Below, piece by piece: positions 7,339 to 15,152 of a stretch of 26,462 bases of DNA. Every line of letters starts with the position of its first letter. Position 1 is the first letter of the stretch. The notes below the pieces were generated by a model, which saw only the letters and a program-made list of their open reading frames with translations, was not told where the DNA came from and did not search any database. The position numbers and the translations under genes are program-made. The DNA is from Spirochaetia bacterium (lineage in GTDB: Bacteria; Spirochaetota; Spirochaetia; Sphaerochaetales; Sphaerochaetaceae), in NCBI GenBank assembly GCA_009929055.1, contig SABI01000007.1, positions 1 to 26,462 on the forward strand. The letters run 5' to 3'.

Positions 7339-8624
7339 TTCCAGTAATGAGTTTAACTGTGTTTGGAATGGCAGTATTTTTGCTCATTCTAGGTGCTCCC
7401 GTGTTGGTTTCCATTGGGTTATCTAGTGTGTTTACCATTATGTTCTTTAATCCTGTCCCCTTAATTAGTATCCCTCAATTGATGTTTAGTGGTACTGAAT
7501 CCTATGTTCTCGTAGCTATTCCCTTGTTCGTTCTTTCAGGAGTCCTTATGGAATCTACTGGAGTAGCTGGAAAACTGATTGACTTCACAAAAGCTGGAGT
7601 AGGTTGGGCAAGAGGTGGTTTAGGTGCTGCAAACGTACTCGGTAGTTTTATCTTCGGTGGAATGAGTGGCTCTTCAGTTGCAGATACGGTTGCCTTAGGG
7701 ACTATCCTTATTCCTGAAATGGAAAAAGATGGATACGATAAAGGGTATTCTGCCGCCATTACAGCCCTCTCTTCAACTCTAGCGGTAATTGTCCCTCCTA
7801 GTATTTTGATGGTTATTATTGGAGCTGTTTCAGAATTATCAGTTTCATGGTTACTTATTGGAGGCCTTGGACCTGGTATCTTACTCACAGGAACAATGAT
7901 GGTGCAAAACTATTATATTTGCCGAAAAAATAAATATGGAAGTATGAGTAAGTTTTCATTTAAGCATCTGTGGGATAAGTTCAAAGTGGGACTTTGGGCC
8001 CTAGGGGCTCCAATCATTATTATGATTGGAATTATGACAGGGTTTGTTACCCCTACCGAGAGTGGTGCTTTAGCTGTTATCTATACCCTAATAATTGCAG
8101 CATTTTTCTATAGAACATTGAAAAAAGGGGTAATATACAAATCCCTCCTTTCAGCTGCTAGACTCACCGCAGCTGTTGTCGGAATTATTGGAACTTCTTC
8201 AATCTTTACATTTATCCTCACATTTGAAGGACTTCCTCAAATAGTTGCTCAGTTCTTATTAGGAATATCAACAAATAAAATGGTCATTTTCTTTATGATC
8301 AACATATTTCTGTTGGTCATGGGAATGTTTCTTGACGCAGGGGTAGCTATCATCGTTATGGCACCAATACTTTTCCCAGTTGCCCTTGCTGTTGGGATTA
8401 ACCCTATCCACTTTGCTGTAGTTTTTGTGTTAAACTTAGCAATTGGAATGGTTACGCCCCCTTTTGGAGTCTGTTTGTTTAGTACGTGCAACGTTGCTAA
8501 AATGGATATGGGACGTCTTATTAAAGCAGCGATGCCTTTGTACCTTTCTATGTTGGTGGTGCTTGTGTTAGTAACGATATTCCCACAAATAGTTCTTTGG
8601 ATTCCAACTATTACATTGGGTTGA
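7335..8624 (+). CDS. dctM: TRAP transporter large permease (DctM family)
   Basis: 429 residues, the usual DctM length, hydrophobic throughout, with about twelve membrane segments. Family signatures include the inner repeat FIFGGMSGSSVADTVALGTILIP and its second-half counterparts (PTESGALAVIY, VTPPFGVCLF). It is the ion-coupled transmembrane channel of the TRAP system. The start ATG overlaps the dctQ stop (ATGA). 26 nt downstream begin the catabolic genes, so uptake and breakdown of one substrate are probably encoded in one operon. Confidence 0.93.
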   Translation: MIPVMSLTVFGMAVFLLILGAPVLVSIGLSSVFTIMFFNPVPLISIPQLMFSGTESYVLVAIPLFVLSGVLMESTGVAGKLIDFTKAGVGWARGGLGAANVLGSFIFGGMSGSSVADTVALGTILIPEMEKDGYDKGYSAAITALSSTLAVIVPPSILMVIIGAVSELSVSWLLIGGLGPGILLTGTMMVQNYYICRKNKYGSMSKFSFKHLWDKFKVGLWALGAPIIIMIGIMTGFVTPTESGALAVIYTLIIAAFFYRTLKKGVIYKSLLSAARLTAAVVGIIGTSSIFTFILTFEGLPQIVAQFLLGISTNKMVIFFMINIFLLVMGMFLDAGVAIIVMAPILFPVALAVGINPIHFAVVFVLNLAIGMVTPPFGVCLFSTCNVAKMDMGRLIKAAMPLYLSMLVVLVLVTIFPQIVLWIPTITLG

Positions 8625-8650
8625 TATTATAGTATAGGAGAAAAATATAT

Positions 8651-9688
8651 ATGAAAGGATTAGTTAAATTTGCTGCAGGGCCTGGAAATTTAGAAATTAG
8701 AGAAGTGGTAGAACCCACAGCAAAACCAGGATTTGTAAAGATAGAAGTAAAAGCTGCTGGCATTTGTGGCTCAGATATTCACATCTACCATAGTGATATC
8801 GCAATTCCAGTTCGTCCACCAGTAGTTATTGGCCACGAATTCTCTGGTGTAGTTGTTGAAGTAGGAGAAGGTGTTACTACCTGTAAAGTAGGAGACAGAG
8901 TCTCGAGTGAAACAGCTTATTCTTATTGTGGAAAATGTCACAATTGTAAAACAGGACGCTATAACCTCTGTAATGATAGAAGAACCCTTGGCTATTGGTA
9001 TAATGGAGCGTTTGCTAAATTTACATTAGTTCCTGCTGACCGTATTCAAAAACTTCCTGATTCAATTAGTTTTGAAGAAGGGGCTTTGTTAGAACCAGCA
9101 GCATGTGTAACTCACGCCGCTATGGACCTTGCAACTATTCAAGCAGGGGACGTTGTCCTTGTTTCAGGGCCAGGTGCAGTTGGCTTAATAGCCTTACAAG
9201 TCGCAAAAGCTCATGGAGCATTTGTTATTGTTTCAGGCACAAGTGTCGATACGAGTAGACTTGAGTTTGCTAAAAAACTTGGAGCAGACATAATAGTTGA
9301 TGTAATGAAAGAAGATCTCCTTGAAGTAGTGAAAACCCTCACACCTGATGGAAGAGGAGTTGATGTAGTGTTGGAGTGTTCTGGTTCCGGCCGAGCAACT
9401 GCAACAGGAATAGAAGCCGTTCGCAAACAAGGACAATTTGTCCAAATTGGTCTTGCAGGCAAACCTTTTGAACTCAACTTTGACCGCATTTGTTATAAAG
9501 AAATTAAAGTAACAGGGAGCCTTGGTTCTGTGTGGACTGCCTGGAGAAATGCTATTCGTCTTGTTGAAACAAAACAACTTAACCTCAAAGATTTAATAAG
9601 CCACGAGTTCAAGTTAGATGAATGGGAAACAGGATTTGATGTATTTGAAAAGAAAGAGGGCCTTAAGGTTCTTTTTAGACCAGAATAA
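8651..9688 (+). CDS. Zinc-dependent alcohol/polyol dehydrogenase (sorbitol/xylitol dehydrogenase type)
   Basis: 345 residues. Catalytic zinc site: Cys39 (GICGSD) and His62-Glu63 (GHE). Structural zinc: Cys93, Cys96, Cys99, Cys107 (YCGKC…C…C). Nucleotide-binding motif SGPGAVG. It resembles sorbitol, xylitol and threonine dehydrogenases, which oxidise a secondary hydroxyl to a ketone with NAD(P)+. It is the first enzyme gene after the transporter, so it may perform the first oxidation of the imported compound (inference). It is a paralogue of the enzyme at 4281-5306 but only distantly similar. SD AGGAG lies upstream; 24 nt separate it from the following SDR gene. Confidence 0.9.
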   Translation: MKGLVKFAAGPGNLEIREVVEPTAKPGFVKIEVKAAGICGSDIHIYHSDIAIPVRPPVVIGHEFSGVVVEVGEGVTTCKVGDRVSSETAYSYCGKCHNCKTGRYNLCNDRRTLGYWYNGAFAKFTLVPADRIQKLPDSISFEEGALLEPAACVTHAAMDLATIQAGDVVLVSGPGAVGLIALQVAKAHGAFVIVSGTSVDTSRLEFAKKLGADIIVDVMKEDLLEVVKTLTPDGRGVDVVLECSGSGRATATGIEAVRKQGQFVQIGLAGKPFELNFDRICYKEIKVTGSLGSVWTAWRNAIRLVETKQLNLKDLISHEFKLDEWETGFDVFEKKEGLKVLFRPE

Positions 9689-9712
9689 TAATAGAAAAGA
9701 GAAGGATATAGG

Positions 9713-10465
9713 ATGGAAAGTTTACGAGGAATGAGTGCAATAATTACAGGGTCTGCTCAAGGTATGGGAAAAGGGATTGCTTTAGCCCTTGCCCATAGAG
9801 GAGTGAATGTAGCTATCTGTGATGTAAAAAAAGATGTTTTAGAAGTAACTGCACAAGAAATAAGAGAAGCAACAGGACAAAAAGTTATTACTGGAGCTTT
9901 TGATATCACAGATGAAGAAGCTGTGAAGAGTTTTGTAAGTAAAGTAGAAGCTGGATTTGGCAAAGTTGATATCCTTGTTAACAATGCAGGTATTCATCCT
10001 CTTAAACCAATAGAAGAGATTGAAAGTAAAGAGTGGGACTTAGTGTTTAATGTAAACGTAAAAGCTTCTTTCTTCTTTGCTAAAGCCGTAATTCCTGGAA
10101 TGCGGGTGAGAAAATTTGGCCGTATTATCTCAATCTCTTCAGAAGCTGGAAAGAATGGTGGAACAGTTGCAGCTCTTCACTATGCGGCCTCTAAAGGGGC
10201 TGTTCTTGCCTTTGTAAGAAACTTAGCACAGCAGGTAGGAGCTGATGGAATTACTGTCAATGCTATAGCTCCTGGAAGAATTGCTACTGCAATGAGTGGT
10301 GCAGTGAGCCCCGAAGAAAATCAAAAGTTTATTAACAATAGCATTACAAAGAGCTTAGGAACACCAGAAGATGTTGCGTATGCTGTATGTTATCTTGCAA
10401 GCAAAGAAGCCTCCTTCGTTACCGCTGAAACAATGGCAGTAAACGGCGGGACACTTAGAGACTAA
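9713..10465 (+). CDS. Short-chain dehydrogenase/reductase (SDR) 1
   Basis: 250 residues, classical SDR. The coenzyme motif is TGSAQGMG (12-19), with Asp37 at the end of the second strand, which favours NAD(H). NNAG is at 90-93 and the catalytic Ser at ~142/143 (ISISSEAG). The Tyr157-x3-Lys161 pair lies in YAASK. It interconverts a hydroxyl and a ketone. Two different SDRs and a zinc dehydrogenase in one operon suggest serial oxidation and reduction at different carbons, which can also invert a stereocentre. Substrate not determinable. Confidence 0.9.
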   Translation: MESLRGMSAIITGSAQGMGKGIALALAHRGVNVAICDVKKDVLEVTAQEIREATGQKVITGAFDITDEEAVKSFVSKVEAGFGKVDILVNNAGIHPLKPIEEIESKEWDLVFNVNVKASFFFAKAVIPGMRVRKFGRIISISSEAGKNGGTVAALHYAASKGAVLAFVRNLAQQVGADGITVNAIAPGRIATAMSGAVSPEENQKFINNSITKSLGTPEDVAYAVCYLASKEASFVTAETMAVNGGTLRD

Positions 10466-10485
10466 TAGTAAATGAGGGGATGAGG

Positions 10486-11322
10486 ATGTTTACACCACTA
10501 GAGAAAGACTCAATAGGAATTCAACTTACACTTAATCATGGATATGCTACAGACGTTGAATTTTTGGATAAGTTACAAGCCTTAAAAGAGTCAGGGTGTA
10601 ATCATGTTGAATTAAATATTCCCTATCCCCAAGATACTCCTTCAGTAGAAGTAAATACTGTACTTAATCGATATGATCTGAAGTGCACGAATTTTGCTAC
10701 TGGGGGACTTTATCCAGGACAGGTTACCTCGCTGTCACATAGTGACCAAGAGGTGAGAAAGAAATCTGTTCAATCAATTAAGAGTGTAATAGATTATTGC
10801 AACGACGCCAATTTCAATGGCCTCATCCTTGGTTTTGTTCAAGGAAGTTCTACAAAAGATCGAGATAAAGCGAGAGAATTGTTTAAGAAATCTATAGAAG
10901 AGCTCATTCCTTATGCCGAAAAGTCAGGTGTCGTTATTGTGGTGGAAGCATTGAATAGATACATCTCTAATGTGTGTAATACCCTTGATGATACTGTTTC
11001 CTTACTTAAAGATTATCCAAAAGAAGTAGTGGCTATACTTCCAGACACCTTTCATATGAACATCGAAGAGAGCAATATGGTATTGCCACTGATCACCCAT
11101 GCTCCTTGGTTTAGATCTATTCACTTCTCTGATAACAATCGTTATTTCCCAGGAATGGGGGCAATTAATTTCCAAGAAGTGTATAGGGCTCTTTGTTCAG
11201 CTGGATTTACAGGGTGCCTCACTATTGAAGGCAATGTAAAGAGTGACTGGATAAGAGAGCTGAGTGGAAGTGCACAATTGATGAGAAATCTAGTTGAAAA
11301 TGAAAAGAATTTCTTTTTATAG
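10486..11322 (+). CDS. Sugar epimerase/isomerase, D-tagatose 3-epimerase-like TIM barrel
   Basis: 278 residues, xylose-isomerase-like TIM barrel. From the chosen start, the metal ligands are Glu154 (VEALNR), Asp187 and His190 (PDTFHMNIEE), His213 (IHFSDNNR) and Glu248 (TIEGN). The numbers and motifs closely follow D-tagatose 3-epimerase (Glu152, Asp185, His211, Glu246 in the Pseudomonas enzyme). Such enzymes invert C3 of ketoses; hydroxypyruvate isomerase and IolE relatives share the fold, so keto-acid isomerisation is an alternative. The start is taken at 10486 because GAGGGG directly abuts the ATG at 10480 and leaves it no spacing. It lies between two SDR genes. Confidence 0.82.
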   Translation: MFTPLEKDSIGIQLTLNHGYATDVEFLDKLQALKESGCNHVELNIPYPQDTPSVEVNTVLNRYDLKCTNFATGGLYPGQVTSLSHSDQEVRKKSVQSIKSVIDYCNDANFNGLILGFVQGSSTKDRDKARELFKKSIEELIPYAEKSGVVIVVEALNRYISNVCNTLDDTVSLLKDYPKEVVAILPDTFHMNIEESNMVLPLITHAPWFRSIHFSDNNRYFPGMGAINFQEVYRALCSAGFTGCLTIEGNVKSDWIRELSGSAQLMRNLVENEKNFFL

Positions 11323-11348
11323 AAATAATATACAAGGGAGAAATTAAT

Positions 11349-12083
11349 ATGGACATGGGATTAAAAGGTAAAGTAGTAATTGTTACCGGTGGTGCTGATG
11401 GCATTGGGTTGATATCGGCAGAATTATTGGCAAAAGATGGTGCTCTTGTAGCCCTTGCAGATATTAACCAAGGTAAAGCTCAAGCTGCTTCAGATGACCT
11501 GAATGGGCAGGGTTGTAATACTATTGCTATAGGAGTAGACGTGCATGATCAAGCATCAGTTGCTGCTATGGTGAAAACAGTAATAGATACATTTAGTAGA
11601 GTAGATATCCTCGTAAATAATGCAGGTATAGGATATTTCAAAACCATGGATGAAGAGACCTTAGATGATTGGTTTAATGTATTAGATATTAACCTTACTG
11701 GAGTACACCTTTGTACTCGTGAAGTGTTTAAGTATATGAAAGAACAGCATAGTGGAAAGATTATCTCAATGGCATCATTAGGGGGACAAATTGGTGGAAT
11801 GAAAGTTACTCCAGGATATGTTGCCTCTAAAGCAGGTGTGGTTGGGTTAACTAAATCCTACGCTCGTAATGGGGGCAAGTATGGCATTACCGCTAACGCA
11901 GTAGCCCCAGGACCTACAGAAACCAATATGGCAAGAGGTCGCTACTCAGCAGAGAATACTATGGTGGGGAGATTAGCTGAACCACTTGATGTAGCAAAAG
12001 TTGTCTACTTTCTTGCCTCTTCACTATCAGATTATCTTACTGGGATAACAGTAGATGTCAACGGTGGAGCTTTAATGCGCTAA
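11349..12083 (+). CDS. Short-chain dehydrogenase/reductase (SDR) 2
   Basis: 244 residues, classical SDR of the gluconate 5-dehydrogenase / 3-oxoacyl-ACP reductase-like group. TGGADGIG (13-20), Asp38 (NAD preference), NNAG (90-93), catalytic Ser143 (MASLGG), Tyr157 and Lys161 (YVASK). The C-terminal end DVNGGALMR is typical. It is not a recent duplicate of SDR 1, since the two differ widely outside the motifs. Probably oxidises or reduces another hydroxyl of the pathway compound; substrate unknown. SD GGGAG lies just upstream. Confidence 0.9.
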   Translation: MDMGLKGKVVIVTGGADGIGLISAELLAKDGALVALADINQGKAQAASDDLNGQGCNTIAIGVDVHDQASVAAMVKTVIDTFSRVDILVNNAGIGYFKTMDEETLDDWFNVLDINLTGVHLCTREVFKYMKEQHSGKIISMASLGGQIGGMKVTPGYVASKAGVVGLTKSYARNGGKYGITANAVAPGPTETNMARGRYSAENTMVGRLAEPLDVAKVVYFLASSLSDYLTGITVDVNGGALMR

Positions 12084-12105
12084 TGAATAGTGTAAGGAAA
12101 TCATA

Positions 12106-13413
12106 ATGGAAAAATTTTTTAGAGATAGTAGCTGGGATCGTGATGGAGTTATAGAGGGAATATTGCAAGATATTTCAATTCCAAAGATGGCAAAGGTTCG
12201 TCAGTTATTTGATGAAACCAAAGTTGAAGATATCCCTTTAGCTATTGAAACAGAATTTAATAAAAAAGAGATCTCTTCTTCGATAATAAAAGATGCTTCA
12301 ATTGCAATTACCGTTGGTAGTAGAGGAATAGCTAATTTAGCCCTTATCGTACGAGAAGTTGTAAAGAACGTAAAACGTCTTGGAGCTCACCCATTCATAA
12401 TTCCAGCAATGGGGAGTCATGGTGGAGCAACAGCAGCTGGTCAATTAGAAGTCCTTCATGGAATGGGTGTTACTGAAGAATATATTGACGCTCCTATAAA
12501 ATCGAGTATGGATACTACCCATATTGGTGTAAATGTAGATGGTCAGCCAGTTCTTATCGATTCTTTTGCAGCTGCCTCTGACGGAATTATCCTTTTAGGA
12601 CGTGTTAAACCACATACTGCTTTTAGGGGAACATATGAGAGTGGCCTTTATAAGATGATGGCTATTGGCCTCGGTAAACAAAAAGGGGCTGAAGTATGTC
12701 ATGTTGATGGTTTTGGTCGAATGGGACACAACGTAATCACATTTGGAGAGGCAATATTAGAAAAAGCCCCTATTCTTTTTGGTATAGCTTTAATTGAGAA
12801 TGCTTTTGATGATACGGCAATTATTGAAGCGATACATCGAGATAAGATAACGAGTCGAGAGCCAGAACTATTAGAAAAAGCTCGAACTCTTATGCCTCAA
12901 ATTGCTATTAGCGATATAGACATTCTTATTGTAGACCAAATTGGGAAGAACTTTAGTGGTGATGGGATGGATCCCAATATTACAGCAACCTATTGTACCC
13001 CCTATGCCTCTGGAGGCCCTATCGTACAACGATATGTAGTTCTCGACCTCAGCGATGAAACTCATGGCAATGCAATGGGAGCTGGTATGGCCGATATTGG
13101 AACAAAAAGACTATTTGATAAAATTGATTTTGATGCTGCCTACCCAAACGCCCTCACCTGTACAGTTTTAATGGGAGCAAAGATTCCAGTAATATTAAAA
13201 AATGATAAAAATGCAATTCAAGCAGCTATATTCACATCAGTCGATATTGATAAAAAAAATCCTCGTATTGTTCGTATAGCAAATACGAGCCATATATCGA
13301 CAATCATCGTTTCAGAGGCTTTGAAGCAAGAGGTTTTAGAAGATGATGGACTTGAATTACTAGAAGAGTTTACAGAAGTAGAATTTGATGAAAAAGGAAA
13401 CTTAGATTTATAA
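12106..13413 (+). CDS. LarA-like nickel-pincer-dependent isomerase (racemase/epimerase)
   Basis: 435 residues, lactate racemase (LarA, DUF2088) superfamily, from a branch clearly different from classical LarA. Residues that can be matched to Lactobacillus LarA (Arg75, His108, His174, Lys184, His200) are Arg73 (GSRG), His105 (MGSHGG), His170 (VKPHTAF), Lys183 (LYKMM) and His199 (VCHVDG). Lys would carry the nickel-pincer nucleotide (NPN). LarA relatives invert the alpha carbon of 2-hydroxy acids by hydride removal and return, and some act on gluconate-type sugar acids. Its place between SDR and transaldolase/UxaE-like genes suggests a sugar-acid 2-epimerase (inference). The NPN-making genes larB, larC and larE are not in the window. 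Confidence 0.82.
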   Translation: MEKFFRDSSWDRDGVIEGILQDISIPKMAKVRQLFDETKVEDIPLAIETEFNKKEISSSIIKDASIAITVGSRGIANLALIVREVVKNVKRLGAHPFIIPAMGSHGGATAAGQLEVLHGMGVTEEYIDAPIKSSMDTTHIGVNVDGQPVLIDSFAAASDGIILLGRVKPHTAFRGTYESGLYKMMAIGLGKQKGAEVCHVDGFGRMGHNVITFGEAILEKAPILFGIALIENAFDDTAIIEAIHRDKITSREPELLEKARTLMPQIAISDIDILIVDQIGKNFSGDGMDPNITATYCTPYASGGPIVQRYVVLDLSDETHGNAMGAGMADIGTKRLFDKIDFDAAYPNALTCTVLMGAKIPVILKNDKNAIQAAIFTSVDIDKKNPRIVRIANTSHISTIIVSEALKQEVLEDDGLELLEEFTEVEFDEKGNLDL

Positions 13414-13429
13414 AAGGGAGTATGATTAG

Positions 13430-15133
13430 ATGATTAATCAGGAACATGGAGTAAACCCACGGGTTTTAATGGCAATTGAACAAGAAAAAAAGTCCTTATC
13501 GCAACTTAATGTTGATGGTATTGTGGCCTTAATTGAATCAGGACAAGTCGAGAGGGCTGTTGGGCATGCTTTTCATTTCTCCTCTATTGAGCTAATTCAT
13601 CTCACCTTTACAAAAGTAAAGAAAGTCATAGAAGAAGGCACCTCTGGTTCTCTTATCAATTATGTTTCATACAGTATCTTGATGGCAATAGGGTTAGAAA
13701 GTGCTTTGATTAAATGGAATATTCAACTTATATTCACAGCTAGCGAGATAAAAGATTTACACCTCTCTTATGCTTCCCTCGTTGCCTCTGTTCCAAAAAC
13801 ACATAATGTGAGTACATCTCTTATAGCTTCATATGGGCAAGAAGTGTATCACAGATACATTACAGAAGCTCGAAGCGAAAATGAGGCGAAAGAAGGAAAA
13901 GAAACAGTTCTTAGAGGCTCTTTAATTGACTATGTGAATATGATGATTAAAGAAGTTCATGAGTCATCTTTATACCTGTATGAAATGAAGCTAAGTGGTT
14001 CTCCAGTTGATGCTACAACTGTGTGGGGAAATGACTATGGCCTCTTTCTACAGTTTGCTATGTGGTGTGGAGCCTCTTTTCAAACTACTAACCCCCCCCT
14101 TGTCAAAGCTGCGTGGGACACCTATGCAGATGATTGGAAAGAGAGAGTAACAGAAGTATATAAGAGTCTCGACTTCTCTACACTTAATAGTGGCAATATG
14201 GATGAAAGTCAAAAGAAAGTCTCTGTCCTCTCCTACACGATAGTAGAAAAAAGTTGTCACCTAGTTCGTGATATGTATCTTGCTAGTGAAGGAAAACTAG
14301 GGTTTGTTTGTTATCAAGTAAATCCAAATCATCAAAATGATACTAATTTAATGGTTGATGAAATTAGATTTGTTCATGAGATGATGTCTTCTCGCTTACA
14401 ACATGGGTATGAACCTAATATTTCTTTCAAGATTCCAGGGACAAAAGCAGCATTAGAAGCTGCCCAAATTGTTGGTAAAGATGGTATATCCATCACAGTT
14501 ACCCTCTCTTTTGGAGTCTTTCAAGGATCTGAATTTGCTAAAGTCCTCTCTAAAAGTACTTCAGCTGTAAGCTCAGTAGTTGTGATGAATGGTCGCTTAG
14601 CATTCCCTGTTCGTGATGATTTAGTAGAAAAATTTCCATTAGGTAAAGAGACCTATCTAGAAAGTTCAAAGCTAGTAGGGGTAGATGTAACCAAGCACCT
14701 CTATGAAAAAATGTATGGGCCAAAAGAGAAAGGTGGATTAGGAGTTGATCCAAAGAGGGTGAGAATTATGAACGCCTCATTACGAATATATGGGGATGAA
14801 ATTCCAGATGTTCTCTCTATTTGGGGAACTCCGAGTATTACTATTTTCCCGAACGTCCGTTATGCCCTTAATCACAAAGAGAGAACTTACTTGAGTGATG
14901 CGGTAACTAAATCAGTAGATGATAGCACTAGAGCTCTAAACGCAAAAAGTGAAATATTTAGACAATCATGGTGGGTTGAAGGAGATGAAGCATCTCTTGC
15001 TCCAAAAGAGAAGCTCACCCTTAAAGGTAATACACCTGAAGAAATTATCACTTGGGGACCAATTGAAGCTACACAGACTCAATTTTTAGGTTCATATCAG
15101 GCTACTAAAGATCTTATTGGATTTTTAGGATAA
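13430..15133 (+). CDS. Transaldolase-superfamily protein with a long N-terminal extension
   Basis: 567 residues, far longer than any ordinary transaldolase. From about residue 205 on it follows the transaldolase plan seen in the protein at 3176-4261: GASFQTTNP (TTNP 219-222), ISFKIPGTKAA with the presumed Schiff-base Lys334, ISITVTLSFGVFQG (353-366), GRLAFPV (388-394) and MNASLR (447-452). The first ~200 residues are mostly predicted helical and match no domain I recognise. About 110 residues after the last barrel motif are also extra. It may cleave or transfer a ketol unit of an unphosphorylated sugar acid (inference). It lies 17 nt after the LarA-like gene and 20 nt before the UxaE-like gene. 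SD AAGGGAG is 9 nt before the start. Confidence 0.7.
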   Translation: MINQEHGVNPRVLMAIEQEKKSLSQLNVDGIVALIESGQVERAVGHAFHFSSIELIHLTFTKVKKVIEEGTSGSLINYVSYSILMAIGLESALIKWNIQLIFTASEIKDLHLSYASLVASVPKTHNVSTSLIASYGQEVYHRYITEARSENEAKEGKETVLRGSLIDYVNMMIKEVHESSLYLYEMKLSGSPVDATTVWGNDYGLFLQFAMWCGASFQTTNPPLVKAAWDTYADDWKERVTEVYKSLDFSTLNSGNMDESQKKVSVLSYTIVEKSCHLVRDMYLASEGKLGFVCYQVNPNHQNDTNLMVDEIRFVHEMMSSRLQHGYEPNISFKIPGTKAALEAAQIVGKDGISITVTLSFGVFQGSEFAKVLSKSTSAVSSVVVMNGRLAFPVRDDLVEKFPLGKETYLESSKLVGVDVTKHLYEKMYGPKEKGGLGVDPKRVRIMNASLRIYGDEIPDVLSIWGTPSITIFPNVRYALNHKERTYLSDAVTKSVDDSTRALNAKSEIFRQSWWVEGDEASLAPKEKLTLKGNTPEEIITWGPIEATQTQFLGSYQATKDLIGFLG

Positions 15134-15152
15134 TAAAAAAAAGGAGATACAT

